Source: Podochytrium sp. JEL0797
Lineage: Eukaryota > Chytridiomycota > Chytridiomycetes > Chytridiales > Chytriomycetaceae
Direction: 5' to 3'
NCBI GenBank assembly: GCA_027596195.1
Contig: JADGJG010000087.1
Location: 1-46,384, forward strand
DNA: 46,384 nucleotides
Position numbers and translations under genes: made by a program. The stretch's first letter is position 1. Every line of letters starts with the position of its first letter. Below, piece after piece: positions 20,609 to 32,042 of this stretch. The notes under the pieces were generated by a model. The model had not been told where the DNA came from and made no database searches. It saw only the letters and a list, made by a program, of their open reading frames with translations.

Positions 20609-21484
20609 ATGCAAGGAGCCATGCAGGATAGTGAATCCGCCGAACTCGCCTCACTACACGAAGACCTGCGCCTTCTCATGGATCTCGAAGCGCAAATGGA
20701 TCAATTGATCGACTCCAACGAACCCACCGCCGACATCTCTGCTCCCCCCGAGTCGCATTCCTCTGAATCCGAAGCCGAATCAGACACAGATCCCTCAACT
20801 CTCTTCAATCCGTTTGATCCGACAGTCTCCCTCCTCGTTTCGCATACCCAGGCCGATTGGAGATCGTTCTCAAACGGCGTGGCCGAACGATACCTCCACC
20901 GAATGGGACACAAGTCCGGAGAAGGGTTGGGTAAATCGGAAGGTGGCATCGTAGATCCCATTGAAGCGGTTGTATTGCCTGCAGGGAAAGGACTCGGTTT
21001 TGATGTTTCTTCTGAATCGACACGGAAACCGAAACGAATGCGTGAAAATGAGGCAACGGGTGACTTGGGGACCAGGAATATGCGGAGGGAGGATACGGAG
21101 GAGGATTTGTTTGGATTCTTGAACAGGAGTCTCAATCCGGGAATGATGCGGGGAAAGCCGCTCGACGAACCCGCCGCCGCATCGACAACCAAGCGTGCTT
21201 CTCCGCCATCATCTTCATCAAAGCCACAAAAAGACGTCCAAGACCGTGCTTCCCTTCTCCGTCTCCATAATCGGTGCACGACCATCCAATCGGAAGTATC
21301 CAAGACGCAACACGCGTTGATTGCCGCATCTCGACGGAAACCGCGAGATTCTGTAAAAATTGGACACCTTACTGCCAAACTTGCGTTTCTCAAGTCCAAG
21401 TTGGATGCGTCGGCTGCGGAGGAGGACCGCGTGTCGGCAAGGTTGCATCGCGGGCGAGTTCAAGAAAAGATGGTTTCGTTTTAG
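20609..21484 (+). CDS. G-patch protein related to ZGPAT
   Basis: About 291 residues. An N-terminal helix (SAELASLHEDLRLLMDLEAQ) leads to an acidic Ser/Glu stretch. The G-patch at about 88-130 (NGVAERYLHRMGHKSGEGLG, then GGIVDPIEAVVLPAGKGLGF) has the ZGPAT-type IVxPIEAVVLP continuation. A C-terminal coiled coil (VSKTQHALIAASRR, LTAKLAFLKSKLD) follows. G-patch proteins activate DEAH helicases or bind nucleic acid; ZGPAT is a nuclear transcription/splicing factor. Animal ZGPAT has a CCCH zinc finger before the G-patch; none is visible here. An ATG four codons later and one at 20495 are alternative starts. Confidence 0.8.
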   Translation: MQGAMQDSESAELASLHEDLRLLMDLEAQMDQLIDSNEPTADISAPPESHSSESEAESDTDPSTLFNPFDPTVSLLVSHTQADWRSFSNGVAERYLHRMGHKSGEGLGKSEGGIVDPIEAVVLPAGKGLGFDVSSESTRKPKRMRENEATGDLGTRNMRREDTEEDLFGFLNRSLNPGMMRGKPLDEPAAASTTKRASPPSSSSKPQKDVQDRASLLRLHNRCTTIQSEVSKTQHALIAASRRKPRDSVKIGHLTAKLAFLKSKLDASAAEEDRVSARLHRGRVQEKMVSF

Positions 21485-21608
21485 AGAGAGTTCCTTCTTT
21501 GTAAATATACAAAAGTTGGGAGAAGGAATGCATTTGTTTCGTGAAGGAGTTGGGAAGGTCTCGTAGTTCGCCCTCCGAAAAGGCTTGGTGAAAACCAACT
21601 CGCAAAAC

Positions 21609-22943
21609 ATGTCTTCCGCCGACCGCAGCGAAACGCTCGCAACAATCGCCCACTTTGTCTCCGAAGCGCCGCCCGGAGAACTCAGCAATGTCCTGAACGG
21701 TAACCCACACCCATCCACCACCTGCTGTTGGACTCCCAAGCCGCTAGCTAACTCGGTTGTTTTTGTTCCAAACCCAGACATCCGCGGCCTCATCAACGAC
21801 GATGAACTGTTGCAAGAAGGAATCGCTCAGCCATTCGCGGATTACAATGTCGACACGTTCTTGGTGGTTGAAACGGAGAACGGGGGCAAGGTGAACAGAG
21901 ACACCTATTCAAAAAGCCCGTTTGCGCTAAATTACCTCGCAACAAAGGTGATCCTCACGAAACACAATCGCCTCGAGAACGGACGCTTTGCGGATCACAA
22001 GACGAAACAGAGTTATGTCGTGGATCATGTTGCTCAGGTGCGGAGTTTGCGGTCGGATTCGAAAAAATACAAGGGGGGATAGATTCGTTGGGTTGCTCAA
22101 AATCGTCTTATTAGACCGTTTCGGACCCTCAACCGCACGAATTCGATGCCGATTTGGAAAGCCATCGGTTTGTTGTTGTTTTTTTGTGTAGGGCTTGAAA
22201 AAAAAACCCTCCCGGTTCCGCTCACGTCCTTGTGCAACAGATTGGCCCTCGAATCCGCCATCGAATCATACACGCGTGATCACTACCCCAACGGAGACGC
22301 GGCCGTGTTCAGTATCGAAGGGACACGTTCTCTCGTGGTGGCGATTGTCAACAACAAATTCAACCCGTCCAATTTCTGGTTCGTTCAACCCGTTCCTCTG
22401 CCCAACTCACAACAACCCTATTTTTGACGCTTTTTTTGTGGATAAGGAACGGACGATGGATTTCGGAATGGACCGTGTCCCTCGATTCGACCGACATTCA
22501 CGGAGACATCAAAGCGCACGTTCACTATTACGAAGACGGAAACGTGCAGTTGAAAACTTCCAAACAGATTACAGCGAGTTTGGGGGCCTTGATTGTATCT
22601 GTAAGTCTGAGATTGTTTGCTTCTTTTGGGGTTATTTGGACAAGAAGTGTTTCTCACGAAAAAGAAAAACAGGACCCGGCCGACTTTGCAACGATTGCAG
22701 CCAAAACGATTCTCAAGGCCGAGACAGAGTACCAAATGGCGCTTAACGTGAGCTACGGACAGATTTCGGATACCACGTTCAAATCGCTGCGCAGAGCACT
22801 TCCCATTACACGCACCAAACTCGATTGGAACTCGGTTTCGAGCTGTAAGGGGATTTTTTTCTTGGTGTGGTTCGTGGGACTAACTCTCGGACTGCTTACT
22901 TGAAAACACAGACAAAATTGGTGCTGAGTTGTCGCACAAGTAA
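21609..22943 (+). CDS. CAP1: F-actin-capping protein subunit alpha
   Basis: Six or more exons: 21609-21699, 21778-~22037, ~22192/22241-22378, 22447-22600, 22673-22844, 22912-22943. Hallmarks in order are FVSEAPPGELSNVLN, DIRGLINDDELLQEG, the ESYTRDHYPNGDAAVFSI stretch, NPSNFWNGRWISEW, HVHYYEDGNVQLKT and the C-terminal DTTFKSLRRALPITRTKLDW...YKIGAEL. The alpha subunit pairs with CapZ-beta to cap barbed ends of actin filaments in the cytoplasm and cortical patches. All junctions except one are phase-checked. Between exons 2 and 3 no standard GT/AG pair near VDHVAQ keeps frame cleanly; the best option uses donor GTCGGA at 22052 with the acceptor at 22240. Confidence 0.92.
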
Positions 22944-23083
22944 AATAGGGTGCTTTGGACGTAGTTTTTGTTTCCCACCCATTGGGCGAATAAAAAAAAA
23001 CAACCTTGTTGATAACAGACATCTCTCGTAACACCCTTTTCACCCCCAACATCCCCCTCTCACTCAAATTCAAAAAACGCGTT

Positions 23084-25485
23084 TCAAAACACATTCTCCT
23101 TCACATCAATTACCACCCTCCTCTTTGCACTCCCCGCCGCAGCCCCAGGAGGAGTCGTGCCCGTCTTTTTCAACACCGATTTGACACTCTTAGCGGGAGA
23201 CGGTGAAAAGTCACCAGGCACTTCCGATCGATTCATCAGCCGCAACACGGCGGGTGTGCTCGCGAACGTGGCGCATTCGGAACCGAGTTCGTCAATAGAG
23301 GCGTGGAGGTGGGAGTATCCCGGTGTTGTTGCTGCTGTAGTGGTGCTCGGGGTTTCGGAGGATCTTCTGGAAGTGGTGGAAGACGTGGGTTTCGAGTTGG
23401 GCGTGCGCGTCGGGGTGTCGGTGGAGGAGCGGATTTTGGAAGCGGGTTGGGTGGAAGGGTTGGAGGGTCGGCGTTGGAGGGCGGGGGTGGGGGTTTTGGG
23501 GATGGTGGGTTGATGGCGGGGTGCAGCGGGAGTTTTGGTCTTGAGCCAACTATTTTTAGGGGGGGTTGTCGGAAAAGTTTCAGCATCAGGAGTCACAGAG
23601 GAAGGGAGAAGATGGGATTGGGGTACATGGGAGTGTCTGGCATTTGCTCGAGAATGTGCTGCGTCGCGGCGGATCGTTTTTCTTCTTCAAACACGTCCTT
23701 TTCTTTCTATCGATGCAGAAAAAAGGGAGAGATAGTAAGAGGATTAGAGAGAAAGCAGGGTAGAGATTCGATTGAAGTTTACAAGGGCATAGTTATACCT
23801 CGAATTGGACGCGTTCCCTTCCCAAACGAATCGCCGCATCCGTGAATTTCCTGCGCTCTTCATCGAGTTGCTCGCTGCGTCGCGCAATCAGTTGCTTCTG
23901 CTCTTCCAGTTCCGAGAGTCTGGGGGGACAGATATAAGTAACCCCAGAACGGAATAAACAACAAGACAAACTCGAGACTCACACATCGCTCTCAACGAAC
24001 GAACCGCGACCTCCTCCTTCACCTCCTTCCGAGTCCAACGCCATTTCAATCAAACTCTTTTGCTTTTCAATAATCATTTTGTACTCCTCTGTCGTGATAA
24101 CAGAAGCAGTGAACGGAAGAAAAACATGAAAACAAAACAGAAGAAAACACACCAATTTCGTTCTGAAGCTGCATGATTCCTTCTTCCACTGCCGCATCAG
24201 CCTCATAACGTTCCGAAGCAGCTGCAGGCGCAGCGGTTTCGTCAATCCGGGGAGTTACGGAATTCACCACCAGGTCCGAAAAATCGCCCAATTGGTCCAA
24301 CAGCTCCTGGAATTGCAACTCGATGGGCTCTCTCACAAGTTCAAAAGGAAGGTGGAATCGAGCTTCCTCGTTGGGTTCCTACAGAGAAAGAGCGGTGAGG
24401 GGAATGGGTGGGGGGGAAACACGAAATGGGAATTGAGATGGGATTACGTGAGACAGAATCGCGGCTTCGGGCTTCCCCGTTGCTTTGTTGATATCGGAGA
24501 TGCAGGTTTTGATGCGAGAATAGGTCGAAAAGAGACACGATTTGATGGTCTCGTTTTCGAGCAGGAGTTCCTTTTCGCGTTCTTCGAGCGAGGTGATGGC
24601 GACCGCGTACAAGTCTTGCTCCTGAATTCCAAAAATTACAAAAACACCAATAGAGTCGTACGAATCAGAAGGCCGTTGAATGAGGTGGGGTGCGGGGGAT
24701 CCTCACGTGTTTTTCGGATTTCGAAATCTTGACGGGGGCGCTCATTCGTTTGGCAGAGGGATTCACGACGCGGATTCCGACCTTGGCGGAGTGCAACTGT
24801 TCGGAGGTCATCTTTTGCAGACGTTCCTGGAGAGCCGAGAATTCGGCATCCTTGCGCTTGGATTTGTGCTGCCAACGATGGTGAGGTTACGAAAATGGCA
24901 GAGAACGGGGTGTAACCTTGTACTGGGCCAACGCCGTGTTCATTGTTATTGTCGCCTTCGAGGCTTCGTCCTTTGCGGCGGCGTATTTCTCGGACAGGTC
25001 TTTGATGGCGGATTCCTGGGCGCTGGGCGGGGCGTCAATAGGAGAAGGAGGATGCCAGGATCAACAAGAGAAGGAGGATGCCTGGAGGACTCACTCGGCT
25101 TTGACGCACAGCGCCTTGTTTGTGCGGTCCGCGGTTTCTAGGCCGAGGCGGGTTTTGGCCTGGGGGTGTGTTAGTTGTTGGAGACACGACGACCAGTTGC
25201 TCACCAGGGTCTGGGCCATCAGCCGGGCCTCGCCCTCGGCGAGCTGTCTGAGCTCGTCGACTTCGCGGCGGTGAGCGAGTTCGTTCTGGGGTGCGTGGTG
25301 AGTGGTGACCCGTGCGGTTATGACCCTGGGGGGGTCAAACAAACCTGGGCATTCGCAAGCAGCGTAAACAGCGCCTGCAGCACGGGCTCACTAGACGCAG
25401 CGAGATCAGTGGGCGTGCACGAGAAGCCGTTGGCGGCAAGCATGTGGCCCACAAGCTGGACGTGTTCGGCAGAGGGCGGTGGCAT
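23084..25485 (-). CDS. ADIP-domain coiled-coil protein (SSX2IP/afadin-binding type)
   Basis: Eleven exons, all phase-consistent: 25485-25345, 25285-25205, 25159-25095, 25022-24917, 24868-24707, 24621-24448, 24378-24153, 24088-23983, 23919-23799, 23706-23597, 23549-23084; 585 residues. The N-terminal segment (VGHMLAANGFSCTPTDL...LQALFTLLANAQ) and the coiled coil after it fit the afadin- and alpha-actinin-binding (ADIP) domain found in SSX2IP and fungal NIMA-interacting proteins, which act at centrosomes, spindle poles and junctions. Further coiled coils (EEREKELLLENETIKS, EEYKMIIEKQKSLIEM, LEEQKQLIARRSEQLDEE) follow. The last exon is a Ser/Thr/Pro-rich basic tail with KSVLKKTG and KRRVVIDV. 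A centrosome/basal-body role would suit a zoosporic fungus, by inference. Confidence 0.85.
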
Positions 25486-25639
25486 TTTCGGACACGAATC
25501 TTTTTGTTTCCAATAAGAGGGTTTGAAGAGAACGAAGGGGAAAGAAAATACAAGACGGTTTCAACGCGAAAGGAAAACCGCGTTATTATACGCACTGTTC
25601 AGGGTTTAAAAAACCGAGGGCATTATTTCTTAGCGAAAA

Positions 25640-26906
25640 ATGGACTCGTGTGTCGTGTGTTGCGAAAACACGCAGCACAGCACAGAGCAGATCCTCGAAG
25701 TTTCAGTTGAAGGATCCAATAGCACTCAGTGCCATGCATCCTGCTTTTGCTGCTCCGTCTGTCTTGAGCCTCTTGATGGCGAATATTACGCGACTCTCGA
25801 AGCCGGAATCGTCTTGCTACTTTGTCGAGACGACTGGCTATCCACGAAAGGTGTTCGATGCGCACATGCGCTTTGTGGGGATATAATCCAAGGTAACCAT
25901 TGCATGTTCTCGGTGTATGGGCCTGCAATAACACCGATCCCGTTTTGACAGGCAAAGTCATCAGCGCGATCGGTTACAAATGGCACGAACCCCATTTCAC
26001 ATGTCGCTCGTGCGGAATCGTCCTCACCTCCTCCGCGAGCTCATTCGTGTGCAAATTCGGCCACCCCTTCTGTCTCGCGTGCAACAATAAAATCAAAACG
26101 TTCGCGTCGAATGAAAATTCGAAACCCGAATGCGCCAAATGCAATCGTCCAATCGAAAACCAAGTAAAAGAGATGATCACGTACAAGAATCAGATTGTTC
26201 ATGCATTCCATTTCGAGTGTTTTGTTTGTGGTGTGTTGCTTTCTCGCGTAGACGCTTTTTTTTCATCCTCTTATTTTTTGAACTTCTCTTATTAGGATGC
26301 GTGCTGGATGCAACATGCAAAGAGGTGGATGGACGTCTCGTCTGCGCTCCAGACGCAAACGGCGACAATAAGGGAAATTGTCTCAAATGCGGAAAGATTG
26401 TGAGAGGAGAACGCAGCTTTGTGGCACTCGGAGGAATCTTTCACATTGAGGTACGAAACTAAAGGAAGCGCTCCTCGTGTTGATGCGTCCAACAAACAGT
26501 GTTTCGTGTGCGCAAAATGCGAGAAACCGTTCCCCACCAGCGCGTTTTGGGAATACAAAGCAAAGCCATTCTGTGAGGAGCATTACAACCAGCTCATGGG
26601 CTCTATTTGTGGCTTTTGCAACGAAGTATCAACGGGAAGAGGTGAGCAATCAATTTTGATTTTTGAAATCTGCCAACTCCTCATCAAATTTTTACCACAG
26701 TCGTCGCAGCATTGAGCAATAGCTGGTGCGAAGGTCACTTTTTCTGCCATGGCTGCCATATTGACTTGCGGACGTCAAAATTCATCAATTGGGACAACAA
26801 ACCCTTCTGCAAAAAGTGTTTTGAAACGCTCCCCAGGAAGCTCAGAGAAATTCTTCATCGCAGAGAAGAAGAAGACAAGAAAGCAGTTGTCGCTGCGAAA
26901 AAATGA
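25640..26906 (+). CDS. PINCH-like protein with five LIM domains
   Basis: Exons 25640-25892, 25952-26230, 26296-26450, 26500-26641 and 26701-26906 give 344 residues. There are five LIM zinc-finger domains, each with the CxxC...HxxCFxC pattern. The last two and the tail are especially close to animal PINCH (LIMS): CFVCAKCEKPF, CEEHYNQLMGSICGFC, VVAALSNSWC, INWDNKPFCKKCFETLP, then a basic helix. In animals PINCH joins ILK and parvin at integrin adhesions; the partner here is unknown. The donor at 26231 (GTGTGT) was chosen because it yields CFVCGCVLDATCKEVDGRLVC across the junction. Very short spacing to the ADIP gene (155 bp, divergent) suggests a shared promoter. Confidence 0.9.
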
Positions 26907-27041
26907 AGAATCAAATTCCCAAAAAAATTCCTCGTGACGAAATCAATGTTTTTTTGTGCCGCTCTTTGCCGTTTGAGTGCCTTGATCGCAAAAAGATGCG
27001 TCGAAAATTTCCCCCCTTCCCTGTTTTTTAATCACGACTGA

Positions 27042-27584
27042 ATGGGCGAAGAAAGACGACCATGCAACACAGCAGACAACGCACGGCAAGAGGCCAAGAA
27101 AGCACGGGAGCTGATTCACGCAGGCCACGTCGCTGCGGCGCAGAAGCAGTGTTACTCCAGCTTCTCGAGACTTCCGCCCGGATTGAACCCCGACAAGGAT
27201 GAACTCTTGAACATCATCGAAGCTCTCGCGAATACCCAACTTCCCGTGACGAATCGGTCCTCGCCGCATCGGTTCTCTGTTCGATTGCACCAATCGTTTC
27301 TCAAGTGCGTGCAACAGAACAGCAAGGAGCACCTGTTTTATCGTGGTCGAGCAGCTCATCTGTCGTTCTCGATGCTCTTCAAGTTGGGCATGTTTGCCGC
27401 TGGGACGCAAGAACTCCGGAACGCGGTGGGATTCTTTCAAACGCTGAATGATGACGTTATTGAAGGGAACACATTGGATGCGTCAGGAAATTCAATTTCT
27501 CTCGAGGATGCGATTAATGACGAAAAGTCTGGCCTTTTGACGATTTGTGGCGTTTTTCTCCAAAATATCGAGGGGAGACGTTGA
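27042..27584 (+). CDS. Hypothetical helical protein, 180 residues
   Basis: A single open frame begins MGEERRPCNTADNARQEAKK. It seems largely helical, with a hydrophobic stretch (AAHLSFSMLFKLGMFAAG) not long enough to be a clear membrane segment. No signal peptide or recognised motif is visible. It ends 50 bases before the stop of the convergent transporter gene, leaving little room for separate 3' ends. Real coding is likely from length and composition; function unknown. Confidence 0.6.
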   Translation: MGEERRPCNTADNARQEAKKARELIHAGHVAAAQKQCYSSFSRLPPGLNPDKDELLNIIEALANTQLPVTNRSSPHRFSVRLHQSFLKCVQQNSKEHLFYRGRAAHLSFSMLFKLGMFAAGTQELRNAVGFFQTLNDDVIEGNTLDASGNSISLEDAINDEKSGLLTICGVFLQNIEGRR

Positions 27585-27633
27585 AGTAGACTAAACGGAG
27601 TAGTATCTTTTCTTTATGGTTTCTTCTTTTCAT

Positions 27634-30137
27634 TTAAAAAATCAAGTTCTCCAAGTCGTCCACCCTCCGATGCTTTCCCTTCAAATGGTCTGCCCAGTCT
27701 TGAATTGGCACCACCGCCGTCGCCGCCAGGAAAAGCCCAAGACCAATTGACAGTGCGATGGATAAAACAGACATGACGAGTGAAACGCCTGAAGTTGGGT
27801 CAGAACCCAGCAGCTCCGTAATACTGCGAAGGGCCATCGATCCTGGAACGAGCATCAACATGCCTGCATACGTCGGAACCATTGCTGGCACCCCTCTCAT
27901 CCGCGCATAGATATTAGCGAAAGCGCCACAACAGAATGCAGAAAACGCGACCGAGATTTGCTTGTTCAACGTTGAAGTGATGAAATTCGAAACGACAAAC
28001 GCAATCACTTGGGCAACCAGCATTCCCGGAAGTTGGCGAACATGTGCGTTCAGGGAAAGACACAGGGCCGTGGCTGTGACTGGAAACAGCAGCCAATTCC
28101 ACGTCGGATCGATTGCTTTGCACGTGTTGGGAACGAAAATGGCAACCGAGTTTGGGTCCGCAATTTCGCCGGGTCGTTTTTGAACTTTGAGGATCGAAGA
28201 CGTCACTTCGAGGCCGAATTCGAGGCCAAACCCGATTAGGGTTGTCATTGTGAGGGCGCCAAACAGTCGCGTCGTTCCTGGGACGACATTTCGAGTCGCA
28301 AGTTCCACCATGGACATGGTCAATGAAGTTCCTTGGAGAAGAGGCAACACGGCCGAAATTGTGGCTGCCGTGTAACAAATGGGCCATCCGAAATAAATCA
28401 ACGACCTCACGATGGTCGAGACCAAGACGGCGGCCACAAATTCAAACGTCTTGTCGAAAGGACGTTGAATGATTTTGCCAATGCCGGACACGCTCGCACC
28501 CAACACAGCGCCTACCAACATATCATCCCAATCTCCATGGAAAAACATGCCACAGATTCCACCACTCGCAACCCCTGAAATGCACACTTGTGCCCAAAGC
28601 GGCCACAGCGGTGGCAGAGCGAGAATTTGTTCCAGTTTCGCCGTCGCTTCCTCCACCGCAATGACAGCGAACGCGTTTCGAATCTTGTGATGGTGACTCC
28701 CCGTTTCTTCAGGAAGGTTAAGCGCCCTCGTTGACTCTCGGTGTTTATCGAGCGATTGATACACACTCGGCCCACTGCGTGCCAAATCCAGAATATACCG
28801 TTTGAGTTGCTTCAACCTGTCACCATCTTCATCGTCATCCGGCTCGATTTCGAGCACACTTTCCTCATGTTCCTCCTTTATACTCAACATGCTCATTTTC
28901 TTTTCATCCATCTTGACGTCACTCAGTGGAGTAGAAGAATCTTCGAGCAATTTCTCTGCATCGGCAGGTTCTTCGCGCATTTGAAATCGTCTTGCAGATG
29001 GCATCCAGATGTTTTGCTTGGAGGTTTGAGTCACGCTGTTCATGGAATCCAAAAGCGGTTTGGTGCGATAACTGGATGACGCGATGGAGGCTCGCGGGGA
29101 GTCTGGGTCGCGCTTTGTGGTCGACAACCGACGCAGTCCACCCGTGAGCGAGGATAAGCTCTCTCCGATACTCTTTAAAAAGGTCTTGTTTGTGGTTCCG
29201 TCCTTTTTGTAACTTGCGACTCGGTGGCAAATCTCTTTGACGAGTTGAACTAATCGGGGAAAACGAAGATTTCAGAAGGGCGTGAATTAATTCTGATGAA
29301 GCAGATAGGATGCTCACGTTTGTATACATCGATTCCGGGAGAAGTGCGAACAAGGATTGTTTGACTCGCTGGAGGATTTCGGAGAATTTCGTATTCGGGA
29401 TTTCCGTGGCTTTGCAGTGTGTGCGAAAAGGTTGTGATTATATAACCAGGGAATATGGCAAAGCTCGCTGGATGACCAAGACCCTTTGCAACCTGTAAGA
29501 ATCAAGTGAATCCTATTTTAATTAAATCGGTTGTGAAATCGCGTTTTTTTTCACCAACCTCTCCCGCGTGAAACTCCAACATGTGAGTTGGACACCCGAA
29601 CCCTTGCAAAGCCTGTACGAGCAACATAATGAACCTTTCAATATGTTTGATCGTTTCCGGTTGAATCTCTGCCGAATGTTTCGCGCCATCAAAATCCATT
29701 TTCATGGCCGATCGAGTCCCCACACGCGCCGCCCCCACGTCCCGAGGAACAGAAAGAAACTCATCCAACAGATTAATAAGGTTCGTGTTATCGTCGATCG
29801 AAGAACTGCGACGTCGACTTTGCCCCGATTCCGTCATAACCGATTCTTGAATCGAATCGGCGCGATTCGCGAGACTTGGCATTTTGACGCGTGGGGAGGT
29901 GGGTCGCGGTTTGGTTCTGTTGGCACTGTTTGGGCGGGTTTGTGAACGCGTTGGTTCGGGACTTATGTTGAGGTGGTGGGATTCCATAATTTCGAGGACG
30001 GCAGGGTGGTGTTGGGGAACGGGTGGTGATGAATCGAAATCATGTTCTACAGTTTCATCCGGTGATGGAGAGAAGACGACGTGGGATGTTGGTTCTGGGG
30101 ATCCAGTGGTTTTGGTGGGTGGCACGTGAGTGTCCAT
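27634..30137 (-). CDS. ThrE/Prm10-family membrane transporter
   Basis: Exons 30137-29559, 29492-29318 and 29249-27634 give 789 residues. After a Ser/Pro-rich cytosolic N-terminus (about 150) comes the soluble ThrE N-terminal part (MLLVQALQGFGCPTHMLEF, VAKGLGHPASFAIFPGYIIT). An inserted disordered segment with acidic patches follows, then about ten hydrophobic helices (PLWPLWAQVCISGVASGGIC, MLVGAVLGASVSGIGKI, VPTYAGMLMLVPGSMALRS). The order matches the DUF1212/ThrE plus ThrE_2 fusion of fungal pheromone-regulated membrane protein 10. Bacterial ThrE exports threonine and serine; the fungal substrate is not established. The third exon alone would start at a TTG, so the upstream exons are needed. 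Confidence 0.9.
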
Positions 30138-30330
30138 TGTATTTTTTTTCTAACTTCGGAGTCGGAAGATTTGCAGGTCGACGTGTATTTCGAGGAAACT
30201 TCATGATAGAATCGAGATAGAGCCGGAGCAAGTGGCAAATTCCACTCGTTCCAAAAATGCATAGATTACCCGCATGCACTATGGGCCAGTGAAAAACGCG
30301 CTGTTAAAGGGTGTATTGAGCAGTGCCTCT

Positions 30331-30700
30331 TTACTGCACCACTTCATCCTTCTCCAGTGGATGCTGCTGCTGTAACAAGGCGGATTCCTCCACTGAGGTG
30401 AGATTCCGCGATTTCCAGAGAATCGCGTTCAACACCAGTTCCCACCCCGCTTCGCAGCCACTGCAGTACCTGTTGCGTGCTTAGCCGCTGCAACTGATGC
30501 TCATGCTGCTGCGGGGTAGTTTGAAGAAGAGGGAAAAGCAAGAATTCGGCCGTTCCGCTGCTGAACACGCGGTGTTGGAATCCGCGTGGGAGGATAGAAA
30601 AGTGCCCGGGTGTCCTGCAGTTGGCAGAAGAGTGGTGGGCGTCTTTGAGAGTTGTGCGGCGCGTTCTTCTCCAGATTCGCGTTTTCGAACACACCACCAT
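30331..30700 (-). CDS. Small basic hypothetical protein, possibly mitochondrial
   Basis: Exons 30700-30436 and 30392-30331 (43-nt intron, GTGTTG...CTCAG, phase 1) give 108 residues ending EESALLQQQHPLEKDEVVQ. Without splicing the frame gives 118 residues with a less natural end (stop at 30344). The N-terminus is Arg-rich and lacks acidic residues for about 20 positions (SKTRIWRRTRRTT), as in mitochondrial presequences; a Gln/Leu-rich helix follows (HEHQLQRLSTQQVLQWL). No family recognised. Only about 130 bases separate it from the divergent hydrolase start. Confidence 0.4.
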
Positions 30701-30829
30701 GTGAGCTGATGAGGAGTGAATTTCAAGGCGGGACGGACCGGTTTCGCGTTAGGTCATTTTCCATGAGTTTCCGGAGGAAGCTGTGGTCCGGCGACAAGTG
30801 TTGCATCAATTTGTACCAAAATCGCCAAA

Positions 30830-31857
30830 ATGCTCCCTCGAGACCTTGGCTCGCTCCTGTCCGTCACCGGATCCGCCAGAGCCCTTGTTCGAATGCACTA
30901 TCCGCTGTTTGCAGAGTCGAAGTTTGCAGAAACCAAATTGGGGAACACTCACTTCTGGATCAAACACGCTGCGTCCCCCACTGCAAAGAGGCTCGTTCTC
31001 TTGCATGGCATCTCAGGCACCTTTGCTTCGATGCCACAAGTCGTCGATCGTTTCGTTGCCAAAGGATTCACTGTCTTGTGCTATGATCTCTACGGCCGAG
31101 GCTATTCAGCGGGGCCCGAAGCCAAATACGACCCCGCAACGTATTCGAATCAATTGAATGAGCTCTTGGAGTATGTGGGCTGGAATAAGGCTTCCTTGAT
31201 TGGATATTCCCTTGGTGGGGGAATCGCAACTGACTTTGGCGATCGATTTGGCCACAAAGTCGACGATTTGGTTCTTGTTGCACCTGCAGGACTTCGCGAG
31301 GTGCGTCTTGCCACAGTATTTCGATTCGTGGGCTCACAAAGCAAACACAGTCGCTTCCTCTCGGTGGAACTCTGCTCACTTCCCCTGGCCTCGGTTCCTT
31401 ATTCGCAGCGACCCTGGGTCGCCGCGTTCTCGCTCGAATCTCTTCCAACAATCATTCGCCGGACTTTGCTCACACTCCACATATGAAGCATTTCATTGCG
31501 GTGCAGGACCTCAATATCAAACTGAACCCCGGATTCCTGAACGCGTACGTTGAAACGGTGCGAAACGGGCCGATTCGAGGCATGCGCAGCGTGTATGAAC
31601 GCGTGGGGCACAAGTTTGGGGACCGTGTGTGTTGTGTTTGGGTACGTTCCGCGGCGGTGCATTCGCTTTTTCTGTCTCATCGTTTAAAATAGGGCCGCAA
31701 TGACCGTGTCGTGAGTTTTGCACACGACTCTCCCGTCTTTCGGAGATTGAACCCGCGCGCGCGTTTCGTGGAAGTGGAAGGTGGACATTCGGTGCTGGCA
31801 GAGCAGTGTCAAGTGGTTGTCGATCCGATTTCCGAGTTCCTGCTGCGTGGTGAATGA
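30830..31857 (+). CDS. Alpha/beta hydrolase A
   Basis: Exons 30830-31300, 31351-31641 and 31693-31857 give 308 residues of alpha/beta-hydrolase fold. The oxyanion motif LLHGISGT is near residue 58, the nucleophile elbow GYSLGGG has Ser127, the acid Asp258 lies in GRNDRVV and His286 in EGGHSVL, so the triad is complete. Unlike its paralogues it has no N-terminal membrane segment. It shares both intron positions (after the GL.E motif and after the CVW triplet) with the other array members. It is the most diverged of the array. Substrate unknown; small esters, epoxides or lipids are possible. Confidence 0.88.
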
Positions 31858-32042
31858 CAGGAATAAAGTTGTTGGCGTCTTTGATCTCTGCAATGTCTGC
31901 ACCATGCAAGCTGAAAGCTTGTGGGAAGGTTAGACGGTTGTACTTACTAAGTTTTTTAGAAAAAAATGGAGTAGAAAAGGATGTTCAGCGATTCACAATA
32001 ATCACAGAAGAAAAGACGAATTCATTTTAACCATGATTAAAT

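Noticed and set aside
21585..22082. Unspliced 165-codon frame as a separate gene
   Set aside because: It reads through the first intron of the capping protein gene, which is required for FVSEAPPGELSNVLN to join DIRGLINDDELL.
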